Source: Streptomyces sp. NBC_00576
GTDB lineage: Bacteria; Actinomycetota; Actinomycetes; Streptomycetales; Streptomycetaceae
NCBI RefSeq assembly: GCF_036345175.1
Contig: NZ_CP107780.1
Span: 2,542,001 to 2,606,000 of the forward strand
Length of the DNA: 64,000 nt
Reading direction: 5' to 3'
Shown here: positions 7,781-17,812 of the stretch, one piece after another
How positions within the stretch are numbered: the first letter of the stretch is position 1
Layout of the letters: each line of letters opens with the position of its first letter
Position numbers and translations under genes: made by a program
The notes under the pieces: model-generated
Databases searched by the model: none
What the model saw: the letters and a program-made list of their open reading frames with translations, nothing else
Told to the model about the DNA's origin: nothing

Positions 7781-8785
7781 TCAGTGACGGGGCAGGAGGG
7801 TGCGCAGGCGGGCGGCGTGCTCGTCGATCGACTGGGGACCGTTGCTGGTGAGCAGGCGGACGCCCTCCTCCCAGATGACCTTGATGGCGGTCGGGTTGGT
7901 GGTCGTCTCCACCTTGTAGCCGGCGTTCCTGAGGGCTTCGTCGATGAAGTAGCCCATCCGTACCTTCTTGCCGGGGATCTTGAGGTAGCCGTTGCTGAGG
8001 ACGAAGAGTTCGGCGGATTTGGCGACCGTGGTCACCCGCACGCCCTTGAAGGCGTGGTCGAGGTCGGTGATGACGGTGCCGTCAGCACCCACCCGGTACT
8101 TGGCCGAGGCCATGGCGATGGGGGCGTGGCAGATCAGCGAGATCAGCACCCCGTTCTCCCGCAGGGTGTGCAGGAGTTCGCCGAGCCAGGGGTTGTCGAC
8201 GAAATCGACCATGGGCGCGTGGCCGCCCGGCATGTGCACGAAGTCGAACGCGCTCAGGTCGAAGGCGTCCTCGGGGTCGCGGTGTCTGAGCACGAGCTGC
8301 TCGATGGACTGGTAGGTGTGCTCCGGCAGGTCCTGCATCGACTTGATCAGGTCGTCGCGCAGCACCACGACTTCCTTGTCACTGCCCGGCAGCGACTCGG
8401 AGACGGGCAGGCGGCCCAGGTAGCGGCGGGCGAGGGCGAGTTCGCTGTCCCGGCGGGCGACGAGTCCGGGCCGTTTGGCGCGGAAGGTGTCGACATCGAA
8501 GCGGAACGCCTGCGCCGCGGTGGCCGAGACCGTCGCGGAACTGAACTTGTCCGCGGCGTGCATCGACAGGGCCAGGCCGTTGATCTCCAGCTGCGGGACG
8601 AGCCCGCCTGGGGTGACGAAGGTGAACTCGTACTCGTCGCCGAATTCCTTGAGGATCTGCGCCAGCTCGACCAGGTAGAACCCGGTGGAAACGCCGGGGT
8701 GGCCCGCCGGTTCGGTGAGCGGCAGGACAGCGGCCGACGGGACGACGATCAGTGCCTTGGGCTTGGACGAGGTGGGGGTGTTCAT
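7781..8785 (-). CDS. DJ-1/PfpI-family type 1 glutamine amidotransferase-like protein
   Basis: A 334-residue protein with the DJ-1/PfpI fold: N-terminal PKALIVVPSAA strand, central DFVHMPGGHAPMVDF, and the nucleophile elbow SLICHAPIAMA with its Cys. Large members of this type resemble Hsp31/YhbO-like glyoxalase III or deglycase proteins; the activity is not determined. It is encoded about 90 bp downstream of the SDR gene on the same strand and upstream of the MerR gene, forming a likely SDR-DJ1-merR unit for reactive-carbonyl or redox stress. The ATG at 8785 follows a GAAAGAAGG ribosome site. No signal peptide. Confidence 0.82.
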   Translation of the reverse strand: MNTPTSSKPKALIVVPSAAVLPLTEPAGHPGVSTGFYLVELAQILKEFGDEYEFTFVTPGGLVPQLEINGLALSMHAADKFSSATVSATAAQAFRFDVDTFRAKRPGLVARRDSELALARRYLGRLPVSESLPGSDKEVVVLRDDLIKSMQDLPEHTYQSIEQLVLRHRDPEDAFDLSAFDFVHMPGGHAPMVDFVDNPWLGELLHTLRENGVLISLICHAPIAMASAKYRVGADGTVITDLDHAFKGVRVTTVAKSAELFVLSNGYLKIPGKKVRMGYFIDEALRNAGYKVETTTNPTAIKVIWEEGVRLLTSNGPQSIDEHAARLRTLLPRH

Positions 8786-8876
8786 GGCGGGGCCTTCTTT
8801 CACACTGCGAGCTGGGGGAATGGAGGGGCGCTCCTCGGTCGCGGACCGTCGCGCCGTGGTGAGAGATCCCTTGATG

Positions 8877-9587
8877 TCAGGCGGCGGTCGCGGCCGGTGT
8901 ATAGACCACGGCGGGGTCCAGAGCCAGGTTGACCTTGGCCCGCGCGGACAGCGCGTCGGCGATGACCTCGGACTGCTTGGCCTCGACCCCGTCGAGTGCG
9001 GCCCTGACAACGTCGGCCGGATCGTTCTTCTCGAACGGCTGACCTTTAGCCATGTCGGTGTCGGTGGGTCCCAGATACAGGCCGGTTACCAGGGTGTTCT
9101 GTGAGGAGAGTTCGAGGCGGACGCTGTTGGTCAGGCTCCACGCGGCGGCCTTGGCCGCACTGTAGGCACCCCAGTGCTCGGAAGGAACCCAGGACGCGAC
9201 CGACAGAACGTTGACGATCGCCCCGCCGCCACCCGCCTTCAGAATCGGGGCGAAGGCCCGGATCATGCGCAGCGGGCCGTAGTAGGCGGTGTCCATCTCC
9301 AGTTCGATCTGGTCCAGATCGCCGCTGACCAGGCCATTGACAGTGATGATCCCGGCGTTGTTGACCAACAGCGTCACGTCCGAGGCGACTTCCGCCACGG
9401 CGGCGACGGAGGCCGGGTCAGTGATGTCGAGCCGAAGCACCTCCGCCCCGGGCAGATCAACACTCTCGGGGTTGCGCGCGGTGGCATACACCTTCGTCGC
9501 TCCCCGCTCCAGCAGTTGGGTGACGAAGTGGCGGCCGAGGCCGCGGCTCGCACCGGTGACGAGAGCGACAGAGTTGGCGATGTGCAT
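8877..9587 (-). CDS. Short-chain dehydrogenase/reductase (SDR)
   Basis: A 236-residue classical SDR: TGASRGLGR cofactor loop near residue 13, LVNNAGI, and the catalytic Ser/YSAAKAA (Tyr-x3-Lys). The residue after the second strand region (ARNPES) suggests NADP(H). The substrate is unknown. It heads the operon with the DJ-1 and MerR genes and has a MerR-type promoter immediately upstream (9649-9679). Start ATG 9587 with a GAAGGA ribosome site. Confidence 0.88.
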   Translation of the reverse strand: MHIANSVALVTGASRGLGRHFVTQLLERGATKVYATARNPESVDLPGAEVLRLDITDPASVAAVAEVASDVTLLVNNAGIITVNGLVSGDLDQIELEMDTAYYGPLRMIRAFAPILKAGGGGAIVNVLSVASWVPSEHWGAYSAAKAAAWSLTNSVRLELSSQNTLVTGLYLGPTDTDMAKGQPFEKNDPADVVRAALDGVEAKQSEVIADALSARAKVNLALDPAVVYTPAATAA

Positions 9588-9648
9588 GTGGGGTCCTTCA
9601 CGTAGGTATGCGTCGCCGGGAGCGCCCTGATGGGCCCGACAACAGCCA

Positions 9649-9679
9649 CGTTAGAACCTCACGCTAACGTCAGATGCAA
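9649..9679 (-). promoter_or_regulatory. MerR-type promoter of the SDR operon
   Basis: On the minus strand a -35-like TTGCAT is followed by exactly 19 bp (CTGACGTTAGCGTGAGGTT) and a -10-like CTAACG. The long 19-bp spacer with internal dyad (ACGTTAG ... CTAACGT, 9648-9670) is the hallmark of promoters activated by MerR proteins. It lies about 60 bp upstream of the SDR start. Confidence 0.7.
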
Positions 9680-9835
9680 GTCCTTTCGGGGTGCGACCTC
9701 CGCGAGGAGACATACGCCGCTAGCTCACGGTGATCCCCGCGCCGTCGCGCGGGCGGGCGGCGGTCGACCAGCAGCACCGGCCCGGAGTCGGGCCGGGTGC
9801 CTTCAGAGCCGGCCGGTGATTCCTAGCCGGCGGAA

Positions 9836-10111
9836 TTGGGTGACCTCACCGCGGAGTCAGCCAACCCCGCCCAGCTGGCGACCCTGATCCGTGATCATTG
9901 GCAGATCGAAGCCCTGCACCACGTCAGAGACACCACGTTCGCCGAAGACGCCCCACAGCTGCGAACCGGCAACGCGCCCCGGGCGATGGCAACTTGGCGC
10001 AACCTCTCCATCGGCGCCCTGCGGCTGGCCGGCGCGACCACCATCGCCGCAGCTCTGCGACACAACGCCCGCGACGCGGAGCGCCTGCTTGCCCTGCTCG
10101 GCCTCAAGTGA
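9836..10111 (+). pseudogene. ISAs1-type transposase, C-terminal relic
   Basis: About 90 residues match the end of ISAs1/H-repeat transposases: LIRDHWQIEALHHVRDTTFAED, RTGNAPRAMATWRNLSIGALR, then AALLGLK-like closing residues. The N-terminal three quarters are missing and no normal start exists (the first possible codon is TTG). Sequence just upstream (about 9700-9835) has no readable gene. Confidence 0.75.
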
Positions 10112-10241
10112 TCACGAAACGGACACCCGCCGACTGCGCCGAAGCCCCGAGGTCGACTCCGGCCCTGTTGTGGGAGTCCGTGCCGTGAGGGGTAATGACA
10201 GGGACCCCCACCCTTCGCTTCGTTTTCCTACGCTGGGATCT

Positions 10242-11120
10242 ATGGACAACCGGGTCGAAGTCAGCGCATTCCTCAAGTCCCGCCGCGCCAAGATCACGCC
10301 GGAGCAGGCGGGCATGCCGGTGTACGGGCAGCGGCGGGTGCCCGGGCTGCGCCGCGGTGAGGTGGCGATGCTGGCCGGGATGAGCGTCGAGTACTACACG
10401 CGTCTGGAGCGCGGCAACCTCACCGGGGTCTCCGACAGCGTCCTGGACGCCCTCGCCCGGGCCCTGCGGCTGGACGAGATCGAGCGGGATCACCTCTATG
10501 CCCTGGCCCGGGCGGCCAACACCAGTGGGGCCCGGGTCCGGCGCCGCCCGAAGAAGGCGACCGTGCGGCCCAGTGTGCTGCGCGTCGTCGAGGGCCTGCA
10601 CGACCAGCCGGCGTACGTGCGCAACAACCGCATGGACATTCTGGCGGCCAATCCGCTCGCCCGCGCCTTGCTCAGTGACGTGTTCGAGGGGGAGCCGGTC
10701 AACACCTGCCGGTTCGTCTTCCTCGACCCCCGCGCCACTCGGCTCTACCCCGACTGGGAACGCGTGGCCCGCGACGGAGTCGGGGTGCTGCGTGTCGAGG
10801 TCGCCAAGAACCCCTACGACCGGGAGCTGTCGAACCTGATCGGTGAGCTGTCCACCCGCAGCGACGCGTTCCGCACCATGTGGGGCGCGCACGACGTGCA
10901 CGTCTTCACCGAGGGAACCAAGCGGTTCCACCATCCGGCGGTGGGCGAGATGGAGCTGGTGCACGAGTCGCTGGCCCTGCCCGGCGACGAGGGGCTGTCC
11001 ATCACCGTGTACAGCGCCGATCCCCACACCCCGGCCGCGGACGCCCTGAAGCTGCTGGCCAGCTGGGCAGCGAGCCAGAACCGGGACGCGGCCGCCTCCG
11101 AGGCCGACACCGAGCACTGA
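10242..11120 (+). CDS. XRE-family regulator with MmyB-like ligand-binding domain
   Basis: A 292-residue protein: N-terminal Cro/XRE helix-turn-helix (FLKSRRAKITPEQAG ... RRVPGLRRGEVAMLAGMSVEYYTRLERG) followed by the MmyB/PAS-like domain (NNRMDILAANPLARAL, FLDPRATRLYPDWE). This architecture is very common in Streptomyces; members often control an adjacent dehydrogenase or exporter gene. Here the MFS exporter follows on the same strand about 400 bp downstream, and oxidoreductase genes surround it. ATG 10242 fits the family N-terminus; the frame extends upstream only through the transposase relic. Confidence 0.9.
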   Translation: MDNRVEVSAFLKSRRAKITPEQAGMPVYGQRRVPGLRRGEVAMLAGMSVEYYTRLERGNLTGVSDSVLDALARALRLDEIERDHLYALARAANTSGARVRRRPKKATVRPSVLRVVEGLHDQPAYVRNNRMDILAANPLARALLSDVFEGEPVNTCRFVFLDPRATRLYPDWERVARDGVGVLRVEVAKNPYDRELSNLIGELSTRSDAFRTMWGAHDVHVFTEGTKRFHHPAVGEMELVHESLALPGDEGLSITVYSADPHTPAADALKLLASWAASQNRDAAASEADTEH

Positions 11121-11524
11121 CCTCAGGCCCGGCCCCTCCTGCTCCTGCAGACTTCCCCACGGTCTTAACTCTCGCCCCCGCCGCGCCTCATGGCTGCCCG
11201 CCGGGGCCGAGCACACCTCCGCTCATGCTCGTCCGGCCTCGGCGCCCGCGCGTTCCCTGCGGCCACTGCCGCTGCCCGCGCTGCGTGCTGTGGCCGGCCC
11301 GCTCGGTGCCCCTTTTCGCGGTGTTCTCACACACGATTTCGGCGTGAGGGGGTCCCTGCTGTTACCCCTCACAAGCGTGACTGCCTGCGGGGCGCGGCTG
11401 CTGGTTTCGTGGATTGCCGGGGGCCAGAAGTGCTCCGCCCGCACCACCTACGGCGCGCATGCCGCTTCACCGGAACGCCTCCGGACGACCGGGGCCCGCG
11501 CCGGCTCTCTTGAAAGGATCGCCA
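11121..11524. other. 404-bp gap without recognised gene
   Basis: No convincing coding frame or RNA gene was seen. It contains the GAAAGGA ribosome site for the MFS gene at its right end and probably that gene's promoter. Confidence 0.5.
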
Positions 11525-12778
11525 GTGAGTTCCCCCTCGTCCACGAAGCCGGATCCCTCGGCCACCGCATCCCTGACGGGTGACGGCGGCACGGCAGCGC
11601 CTGCCGGGAAGGTCAAGCTGCCGTCGGTGGTGTGGCTGCTGGGTGGCATCGCCTTCATCATGGGCACCAGCGAGTTCGTCGTCTCCGGCCTGCTGCCGGA
11701 GATTTCCGGCACCCTCGGTGTCAGCGTCTCCAGCGCCGGGACGCTGATCACCGCCTTCGCCGTCGGCATGATGATCGGCGCGCCCGTGATGTCGATTGCG
11801 ACCCGGCGTCTGCCGCGTCGCTCGGCCCTGGTCGCCGCGCTGCTGGTCTTCGCCGCGGGTCACGTCGTCAGCGCGCTCAGCTCCAGCCTGGGGCTCGCGC
11901 TCGTCGGCCGGGTCGCCGCCGCGCTGGGCAACGGCACCTTCTGGGCCGTGGGCGCGGTGGTGGCGACCGCCGCTGCGGGACCGGCCGCCAGCACCCGTGC
12001 CACGGGCGTGATGGTCGGCGGCATCACCCTCGCCAACATCGTCGGCGTCCCGCTCGGTACGGCAGCCGGTCAACTGGGTGGCTGGCAGGCCCCCTTCTGG
12101 ATGCTCGCCGCTTTCGCCGTGGCCGCCGCCGTGGTGGTGGCCCGCCGGCTGCCGGCCGACACCACACGCGCCGACACATCTCTGCGCGCCGAGACGGCCG
12201 CGCTCAAGCATCCGCGCCTGTGGCTGGTGTACCTGGCCATCGCGCTCATCCAGGCCGGCATCATGGGTGCCTACAGCTACGTCGCCCCGCTGCTGACCGA
12301 GCGGGCCCACCTCGCGAGTGCCGTGGTGCCGCTGGCGATGCTCGGCTTCGGCATCGGCGCCCTGGCCGGCACCACGGTCGGCGGACGCCTCGGCGATCGC
12401 CGGCCCTACACCACGCTCATCCCGGCCACCGCGGTCACGGCCGTGGTCCTGGGCGCCATCACCCTGTGGGCGACCAACAGCGTCGTGGCCGTGGTCCTGG
12501 TCGTGCTGCTCGGCGGAGCCGGCTTCGCCACCAACCCCATCGTGGTCGGCGAGGTCGTGCGCATCGCCGGAGCCGGCCGGTCCCTGCCCATGGCCCTGGC
12601 GACGTCCGCGTTCCAGGTCGGCATCGCCACAGGCTCCTGGCTCGGCGGCATCGCCCTGACCTCCAGCCTGGGCCTCAAAGGCCCGTCGCTGACCGGCTTC
12701 GCCTTCGCCCTCGCGGCCCTTCTGCCGCTGGGCCTGCTGGCCGCCTCCCACCGCAAGCCGGAATCAGCGCAGAACTGA
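11525..12778 (+). CDS. MFS exporter, DHA1 (AraJ/CmlA-like) family
   Basis: A 417-residue membrane protein with about 12 hydrophobic segments. The first helix carries FIMGTSEFVVSGLLPEI, the signature of the AraJ/Cml-type drug:proton antiporters, and helix 2-3 has MMIGAP...TRRLPRRSAL. It likely exports a small hydrophobic compound or sugar derivative; the substrate is unknown. GTG at 11525 was chosen because GAAAGGA lies 6-7 bp upstream. The preceding XRE/MmyB regulator is a candidate controller. Confidence 0.85.
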   Translation: MSSPSSTKPDPSATASLTGDGGTAAPAGKVKLPSVVWLLGGIAFIMGTSEFVVSGLLPEISGTLGVSVSSAGTLITAFAVGMMIGAPVMSIATRRLPRRSALVAALLVFAAGHVVSALSSSLGLALVGRVAAALGNGTFWAVGAVVATAAAGPAASTRATGVMVGGITLANIVGVPLGTAAGQLGGWQAPFWMLAAFAVAAAVVVARRLPADTTRADTSLRAETAALKHPRLWLVYLAIALIQAGIMGAYSYVAPLLTERAHLASAVVPLAMLGFGIGALAGTTVGGRLGDRRPYTTLIPATAVTAVVLGAITLWATNSVVAVVLVVLLGGAGFATNPIVVGEVVRIAGAGRSLPMALATSAFQVGIATGSWLGGIALTSSLGLKGPSLTGFAFALAALLPLGLLAASHRKPESAQN

Positions 12779-12804
12779 CACCGCACGGGGAGGCCGGGCT
12801 TTCC

Positions 12805-12993
12805 CCGACCGGTGGCCATCCTGCGGTCGTCTCGGTCCTCATCGGCCCGCGCACGCTCCAGCGTCTGGAGACGCAACTGCCCGCGGCCGACGTGGTCCTG
12901 GACTGCATCGCCGCCCCGTCGGCCCGGCACGGTCATCGACCCGGCCGACAGCCTCGCCGACCCCGCCCTGGACCCGGCGGCCCGCCGCCGCTG
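12805..12993 (+). pseudogene. Aldo/keto reductase C-terminal relic with frameshift
   Basis: One frame reads HPAVVSVLIGPRTLQRLETQ, continuing to LPAADVVLD. A second frame then gives PGTVIDPADSLADPALDPA ending RRR and stop. Together these are the C-terminus of an aldo/keto reductase (GPRT cofactor motif and PGT..PAD tail) broken by a frameshift and a small deletion. The N-terminus is absent; it abuts the MFS stop. Confidence 0.65.
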
Positions 12994-13036
12994 ACCGGGG
13001 GACTTTCACCGAACACCGAACCAGCAAGGAGCATCG

Positions 13037-13461
13037 ATGCGGTACCGCACACTCGGCAGCTCGGACCTTCAGGTCTCGGAGATCTCCCTCGGCTCGTGGC
13101 TTACCTACGCCGGCGGCATCGAGGCCGACGCGACCCGTGCCTGCACCGAAGCGGCCTTCGACGCCGGAATCAACTTCTTCGACACCGCCAATGTCTACGG
13201 ACAGGGGGCCGCCGAGACGGCCTGGGGTGAGATCCTGTCGCCCAGATCGCCCTTCGCTGGCTCGTCCAGCGCGAGATCGTCGTGATCCCGAAGTCGGTGC
13301 GGCCCGAACGCATGGCAGCAAACCTCGACGTCTTCGACTTCCAGCTCACCGCCGACGAGATGGCACGCATCGCTGGCCTGGACACCGGGCGCAGCCACAT
13401 CTTCGACCACCACGACCCCGAAAAGGTCACGTGGCTCGGCGGGGTGCGGTTCGACACCTGA
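13037..13461 (+). pseudogene. Chimeric aldo/keto reductase remnant
   Basis: A normal ATG with a ribosome site (AAGGAG) opens an aldo/keto reductase N-terminus: YRTLGSSDLQVSEISLG, then FFDTANVYGQGAAETAWGEIL, with catalytic Asp and Tyr. At about 13236 it jumps to another frame encoding an aldo/keto reductase C-terminus: AQIALRWLVQREIVVIPKS, FDFQLTADEMARIAGLD, SHIFDHHDPEKVTWL. The N-part looks like the potassium-channel-beta-type group and the C-part like the 2,5-diketogluconate-reductase group. About 180 central residues are missing, so this is probably a deletion fusing two formerly adjacent genes. Unlikely to be functional. Confidence 0.75.
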
Positions 13462-13602
13462 TGCCGCGCCGCGCCTAGCTCCCGCAGTCACCCACGCGCC
13501 ATCCCTTCCCCGGCCCCAGACGGCCGGCCGGGGCACCGCTCGGACCGGAGACATACGGCACCGCATTGTCGTTCTCCAGCCGCTTCCACAGGAGGCAACA
13601 CC

Positions 13603-14598
13603 ATGCGCATTCGCTTCGCTCACGCCGCAGCCGTCCCCGCTCTGGCGGCTGTTCTCGTCTCGACCCCGTCGGCGTCCGCCGCCACCGGAGGAGACCGGAC
13701 GCAGCCGGTCATCACCCGGGTGAAGACCGCGACCGCGTTCGACTTCGCCTCCGGCGACTCACCCGAGAACATCACCGTCAACCCGGACGGCTCCCTGACC
13801 CTGTCCATGCTGGGCGTCCCCGCGAACAAGCCGCCCAAGCTCGTGCGCATCACCGCATCCGGGCAGCGCACCACCCTCGTCGGCGGGCACCTGGGCGACC
13901 AGATCACCGGCAACACCCGCGGCAACGACGGCACCGTCTACTACAACGTGGACTCCGACGACGCCTCCCGGAACGGGACCTGGAAACTGCCCCCGCACGG
14001 CCGTCCCCAGCGCCTGGCCGTCCTCCCCGATGGCCTGCCCAACGGCCTGGCCATCGATCAGGCCGGCCGCACCCTCTACGCCGCCGACAGCCTGAACGGC
14101 ACGGTCTGGGCCGTGCCCGTCTCCGGCGGGGCGGCGCGGATCTGGCTGACCGGCCCGGAGCTCGCACCCGACCCGAATGCATCACTGAAGCTGGGCGTGA
14201 ACGGCGTCCGCTTCCACCAGGGCGGTGTATGGGTGAGCAACTTCAACCAGGGCACGCTGCTGCGGATCCCCGTCACCGCCCACGAAACCCCAGGCCCCAT
14301 CTGCACGGTCGCCGACAACCTCCCCGACCTCGACGACTTCTCCTTCCTCAACAACCGCTCCGACACGGTCTTCGCCGCCCAGAACGACCCGACCGACCGG
14401 GTCAGCGTCGTGCACCCGAACGGCACCCACGAGAGCGCCCTGACCGTCGACGACGGCCTCGCCTCACCCACCACCACCGCCGTACGCGGCAATCAACTGT
14501 TCATCGCCAATGCCGGATTCAACACCCCCCACGACGCGAAACTGCAGCGCGGAACCATCAACCTCGACGCCCTCACCACGCACCCCCGGCACCACTGA
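13603..14598 (+). CDS. Secreted SMP-30/gluconolactonase-like beta-propeller protein
   Basis: A 331-residue protein with an N-terminal signal peptide (RIRFAHAAAVPALAAVLVS to SASA, cleavage near residue 26) and no lipobox. The mature part has repeats of the six-bladed propeller type (ENITVNPDGSLTLS, LPNGLAIDQAGRTLYAADS, GVNGVRFHQGGVWVSNF), as in SMP-30/LRE lactonase-like proteins. The substrate is unknown. It lies between the chimeric reductase and an intact aldo/keto reductase; all three share orientation and may have been an oxidoreductase/lactonase neighbourhood. Confidence 0.8.
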   Translation: MRIRFAHAAAVPALAAVLVSTPSASAATGGDRTQPVITRVKTATAFDFASGDSPENITVNPDGSLTLSMLGVPANKPPKLVRITASGQRTTLVGGHLGDQITGNTRGNDGTVYYNVDSDDASRNGTWKLPPHGRPQRLAVLPDGLPNGLAIDQAGRTLYAADSLNGTVWAVPVSGGAARIWLTGPELAPDPNASLKLGVNGVRFHQGGVWVSNFNQGTLLRIPVTAHETPGPICTVADNLPDLDDFSFLNNRSDTVFAAQNDPTDRVSVVHPNGTHESALTVDDGLASPTTTAVRGNQLFIANAGFNTPHDAKLQRGTINLDALTTHPRHH

Positions 14599-14737
14599 AC
14601 CGCCCCGCGAGCCCCACCATCCGCCAAGCGGGCTGAAGTCGTCGCCTCCGGCCGGTGTCATGAACCGTCTAGGTGGTCCCGGGCCCGCCGCAGCTCTCCC
14701 CCACCGCGGCGTGAGCCGCACAACGACAAGGAGCACC

Positions 14738-15823
<1,086 letters not shown>

Positions 15824-16131
15824 CCGCGCCGGACGGGTCCACGTACGCACTCACGGGCGGATCGCGTCGGCCGAAACCCGGCGACAACGCCGCCCCGCCG
15901 CTGTACGGGCAAGGCGCCACTGCCCATAGACAAGGTCAGCTTGGCCTGAACGGCCCGGCAGAGGGGGCTCTGTCCTCTCTGCAGGCAGGCGCTGATCGTC
16001 GGAGCCGTAAACGAACCGGACAGCCCACGCGAGTGGATCAACTGGTTCGCGGGGGCGAAGGAGATGCTTCACAAGCATCCCTTCGTCTGCCGGCGCCGCG
16101 GAGGAGCGATAAACCCACCGCCTCGTCCACA
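15824..16131. other. Gap of about 300 bp, nothing recognised
   Basis: No gene is supported. A plus-strand stretch near 16035-16075 reads like a protein fragment (SPREWINWFAGAKEM) that could not be placed in a family. Confidence 0.4.
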
Positions 16132-16172
16132 CCGCCTGTCATCGCCTGCATCACGCAGGCGATGACAGGCGG
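16132..16172. terminator. Perfect 18-bp stem hairpin
   Basis: Arms 16132-16149 and 16155-16172 are exact complements around ATCAC. No T tract. It could be a factor-independent terminator for the aldo/keto reductase transcript or a residue of a mobile element end. Confidence 0.6.
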
Positions 16173-16365
16173 ACCGTATAGGTCTGTTGAACTGCGAAGC
16201 CTGCGGGCCTACATGGGCAGTGTGCGGTTCTGCGGGGCCGGGTCCAGCAATGGGCTCCGGCTACCCGCCCACAGTTGTGTCACTCGCCGCTACGGCGTTG
16301 CCCCGGCCGGGGTAGTCGAGTGGGGCAGTCGACAAAAAAACCACTCCGGCCCAGCCGCGGGAAAC

Positions 16366-16577
16366 CGGTCCCCGGCACGAAGCCGCGGAGATCAAGGCAC
16401 GGTTGCGGACATTCCTGAATGACGAGCTCAAACTCGAAGTGTCCGAGTCCAAGACCCTGACTACGCATGCCGCGCCGTTTTCGGCTACGACATCAGGACG
16501 CTGCACGCTGACGACAAGATCGAGCGGCGAGGTCGCTGTGCGATCAACGGACGCATCGGTCTGTTCGTGCCCGGTTC
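16366..16577 (+). pseudogene. Group II intron reverse transcriptase/maturase relic
   Basis: The plus strand encodes GPRHEAAEIKARLRTFLNDE, then LKLEVSESKTLTTHA, and after a frame slip GYDIRTLHADDKIERRGR followed by INGRI. These match the region after the YADD catalytic motif and the start of the maturase domain of group II intron proteins. Both the upstream polymerase core and the downstream part are missing. Confidence 0.65.
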
Positions 16578-16774
16578 CGCCGGCCGGGCTGTCACTCTTG
16601 CGGCACTGGCGCCTTCCCCGACCAGCAACGTCAGGTGCGACGACGGCTGCGGCCATTTAGATGAACGCGCCCCGGCTTGTGGGCGTAGCCCCAGAAGCAT
16701 CAGAAAGCCCCAAAACGACTCATTTGATATGACAGATTTCTTCAGGGAGTGGACGACTCTGTATCTTGTCCCAT

Positions 16775-17560
16775 GTGAGCGACGGGCGCAGGCAAGGACG
16801 AGATAATTCGGTCCATTCGGTAGACAGGGCGATCTCGATCCTGCAGGTACTTGCTCAGCGTGGTGTCGTCGGCGTCACAGAGATCGCCAATGAGATCTCC
16901 GTGCACAAGTCAACGGTGTCTCGGCTGATTGCGACTCTGGAAGCCAGAGGGATGGTGGAGCAAGCCTCCACGCGAGGTGGATACCGGCTGGCCTACGGCG
17001 TCCAGCGTCTGGCCGATGGCGTAGGCAAGCAGCACGATCTGACCGTGATCAGTCGCACCGTGTGCAACCGCCTCGCGGAGGAGCTGAAAGAGACCGTCAT
17101 CGTCGCGGTGCACGAAGGCCGCACAGTTGTCTCCATCGACCAGGTGAACGGCTCGGACTCGCTCAGCATCGTGAACCGGGTCGGGCAGAGCCATCCGCTG
17201 CACCCGACTTCCGCCGGCAAGGTCTTTCTCGCGTACATGCCCCGCACCGAACTGCAGACCTACCTCGACGCGGAACTGGAACGCCTCACCCCGCACACGA
17301 TTGTCGATCCGAGCGTCTTGGCGACCGAACTGGAGACCGTGCGCAAACTCGGTTATGCCCGAGTCGACGAGGAACAGGAGATCGGGCTCGCGGCCGTCGC
17401 GGCGCCGATTCGAGCGCACGACGGTCAGGTTGCCGCCACCCTGGTGGTCTCCGGTCCCGCGTTCCGCATCAACGAGGACACGATTCCGGAAATAGTCGAA
17501 CGCCTGCTGTCGGCTGCTGCGGAGATCTCTGAGCGAAACGGGTATCGGAAAGCCGGCTGA
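16775..17560 (+). CDS. IclR-family transcriptional regulator
   Basis: About 261 residues: an N-terminal winged helix (SVDRAISILQVLAQRGVVGV ... HKSTVSRLIATLEARGMVEQ) and a C-terminal effector domain (HPLHPTSAGKVFLAY, GYARVDEEQEIGLAAVAAPI). IclR proteins usually sense small carboxylates and control adjacent catabolic operons. It is convergent with the aldehyde dehydrogenase gene and is the only regulator within the 17.8-31.7 kb betaine block, so it is the best local candidate for its control. GTG 16775 is preferred; a TTG 9 bp upstream is also in frame, and neither has a strong ribosome site. Confidence 0.88.
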   Translation: MSDGRRQGRDNSVHSVDRAISILQVLAQRGVVGVTEIANEISVHKSTVSRLIATLEARGMVEQASTRGGYRLAYGVQRLADGVGKQHDLTVISRTVCNRLAEELKETVIVAVHEGRTVVSIDQVNGSDSLSIVNRVGQSHPLHPTSAGKVFLAYMPRTELQTYLDAELERLTPHTIVDPSVLATELETVRKLGYARVDEEQEIGLAAVAAPIRAHDGQVAATLVVSGPAFRINEDTIPEIVERLLSAAAEISERNGYRKAG

Positions 17561-17729
17561 GTCGCCCTGCCTGCGGCTGAGGACAACACCTGGCGGGTAC
17601 GGCGCATCAGCGCTGATCGCGGGAAACGCGACGCACAGACTCGCCGGCGGCAGAGGAGGAACATTCCTGCCGCCGCCTCAGCGGCCCCGGATGCACGACG
17701 GCATCACGCTTCGGCAGCAGACCCGCCAT

Positions 17730-17765
17730 CAGAGGCGCCCGGCGGAGTACTGCCGGGCGCCTCTG
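17730..17765. terminator. Convergent terminator, 14-bp perfect stem
   Basis: Arms 17730-17743 and 17752-17765 are exact complements (CAGAGGCGCCCGGC), with an 8-nt loop. It lies between the convergent IclR and aldehyde dehydrogenase genes and probably ends both transcripts. Confidence 0.75.
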
Positions 17766-17780
17766 CGTTCACGTAGGCCT

Positions 17781-17806
17781 GTAGTCACCCTGGCACTGGT
17801 GACTAC
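17781..17806. terminator. Second hairpin next to the aldehyde dehydrogenase stop
   Basis: GTAGTCACC (17781-17789) and GGTGACTAC (17798-17806) form a perfect 9-bp stem just past the stop of the minus-strand gene. Confidence 0.55.
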
Positions 17807-17812
17807 GGAAGA

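Noticed and set aside
11632..13230. Arg/Gly/His-rich 532-codon plus-strand frame overlapping the MFS gene
   Set aside because: Composition is that of an off-frame read through a membrane-protein gene; only a short part beyond the MFS stop is meaningful, and that is the aldo/keto reductase relic.
15985..16110. Possible protein fragment SPREWINWFAGAKEM on the plus strand
   Set aside because: No family could be recognised and no start or ribosome site exists, so it was not called as a gene.
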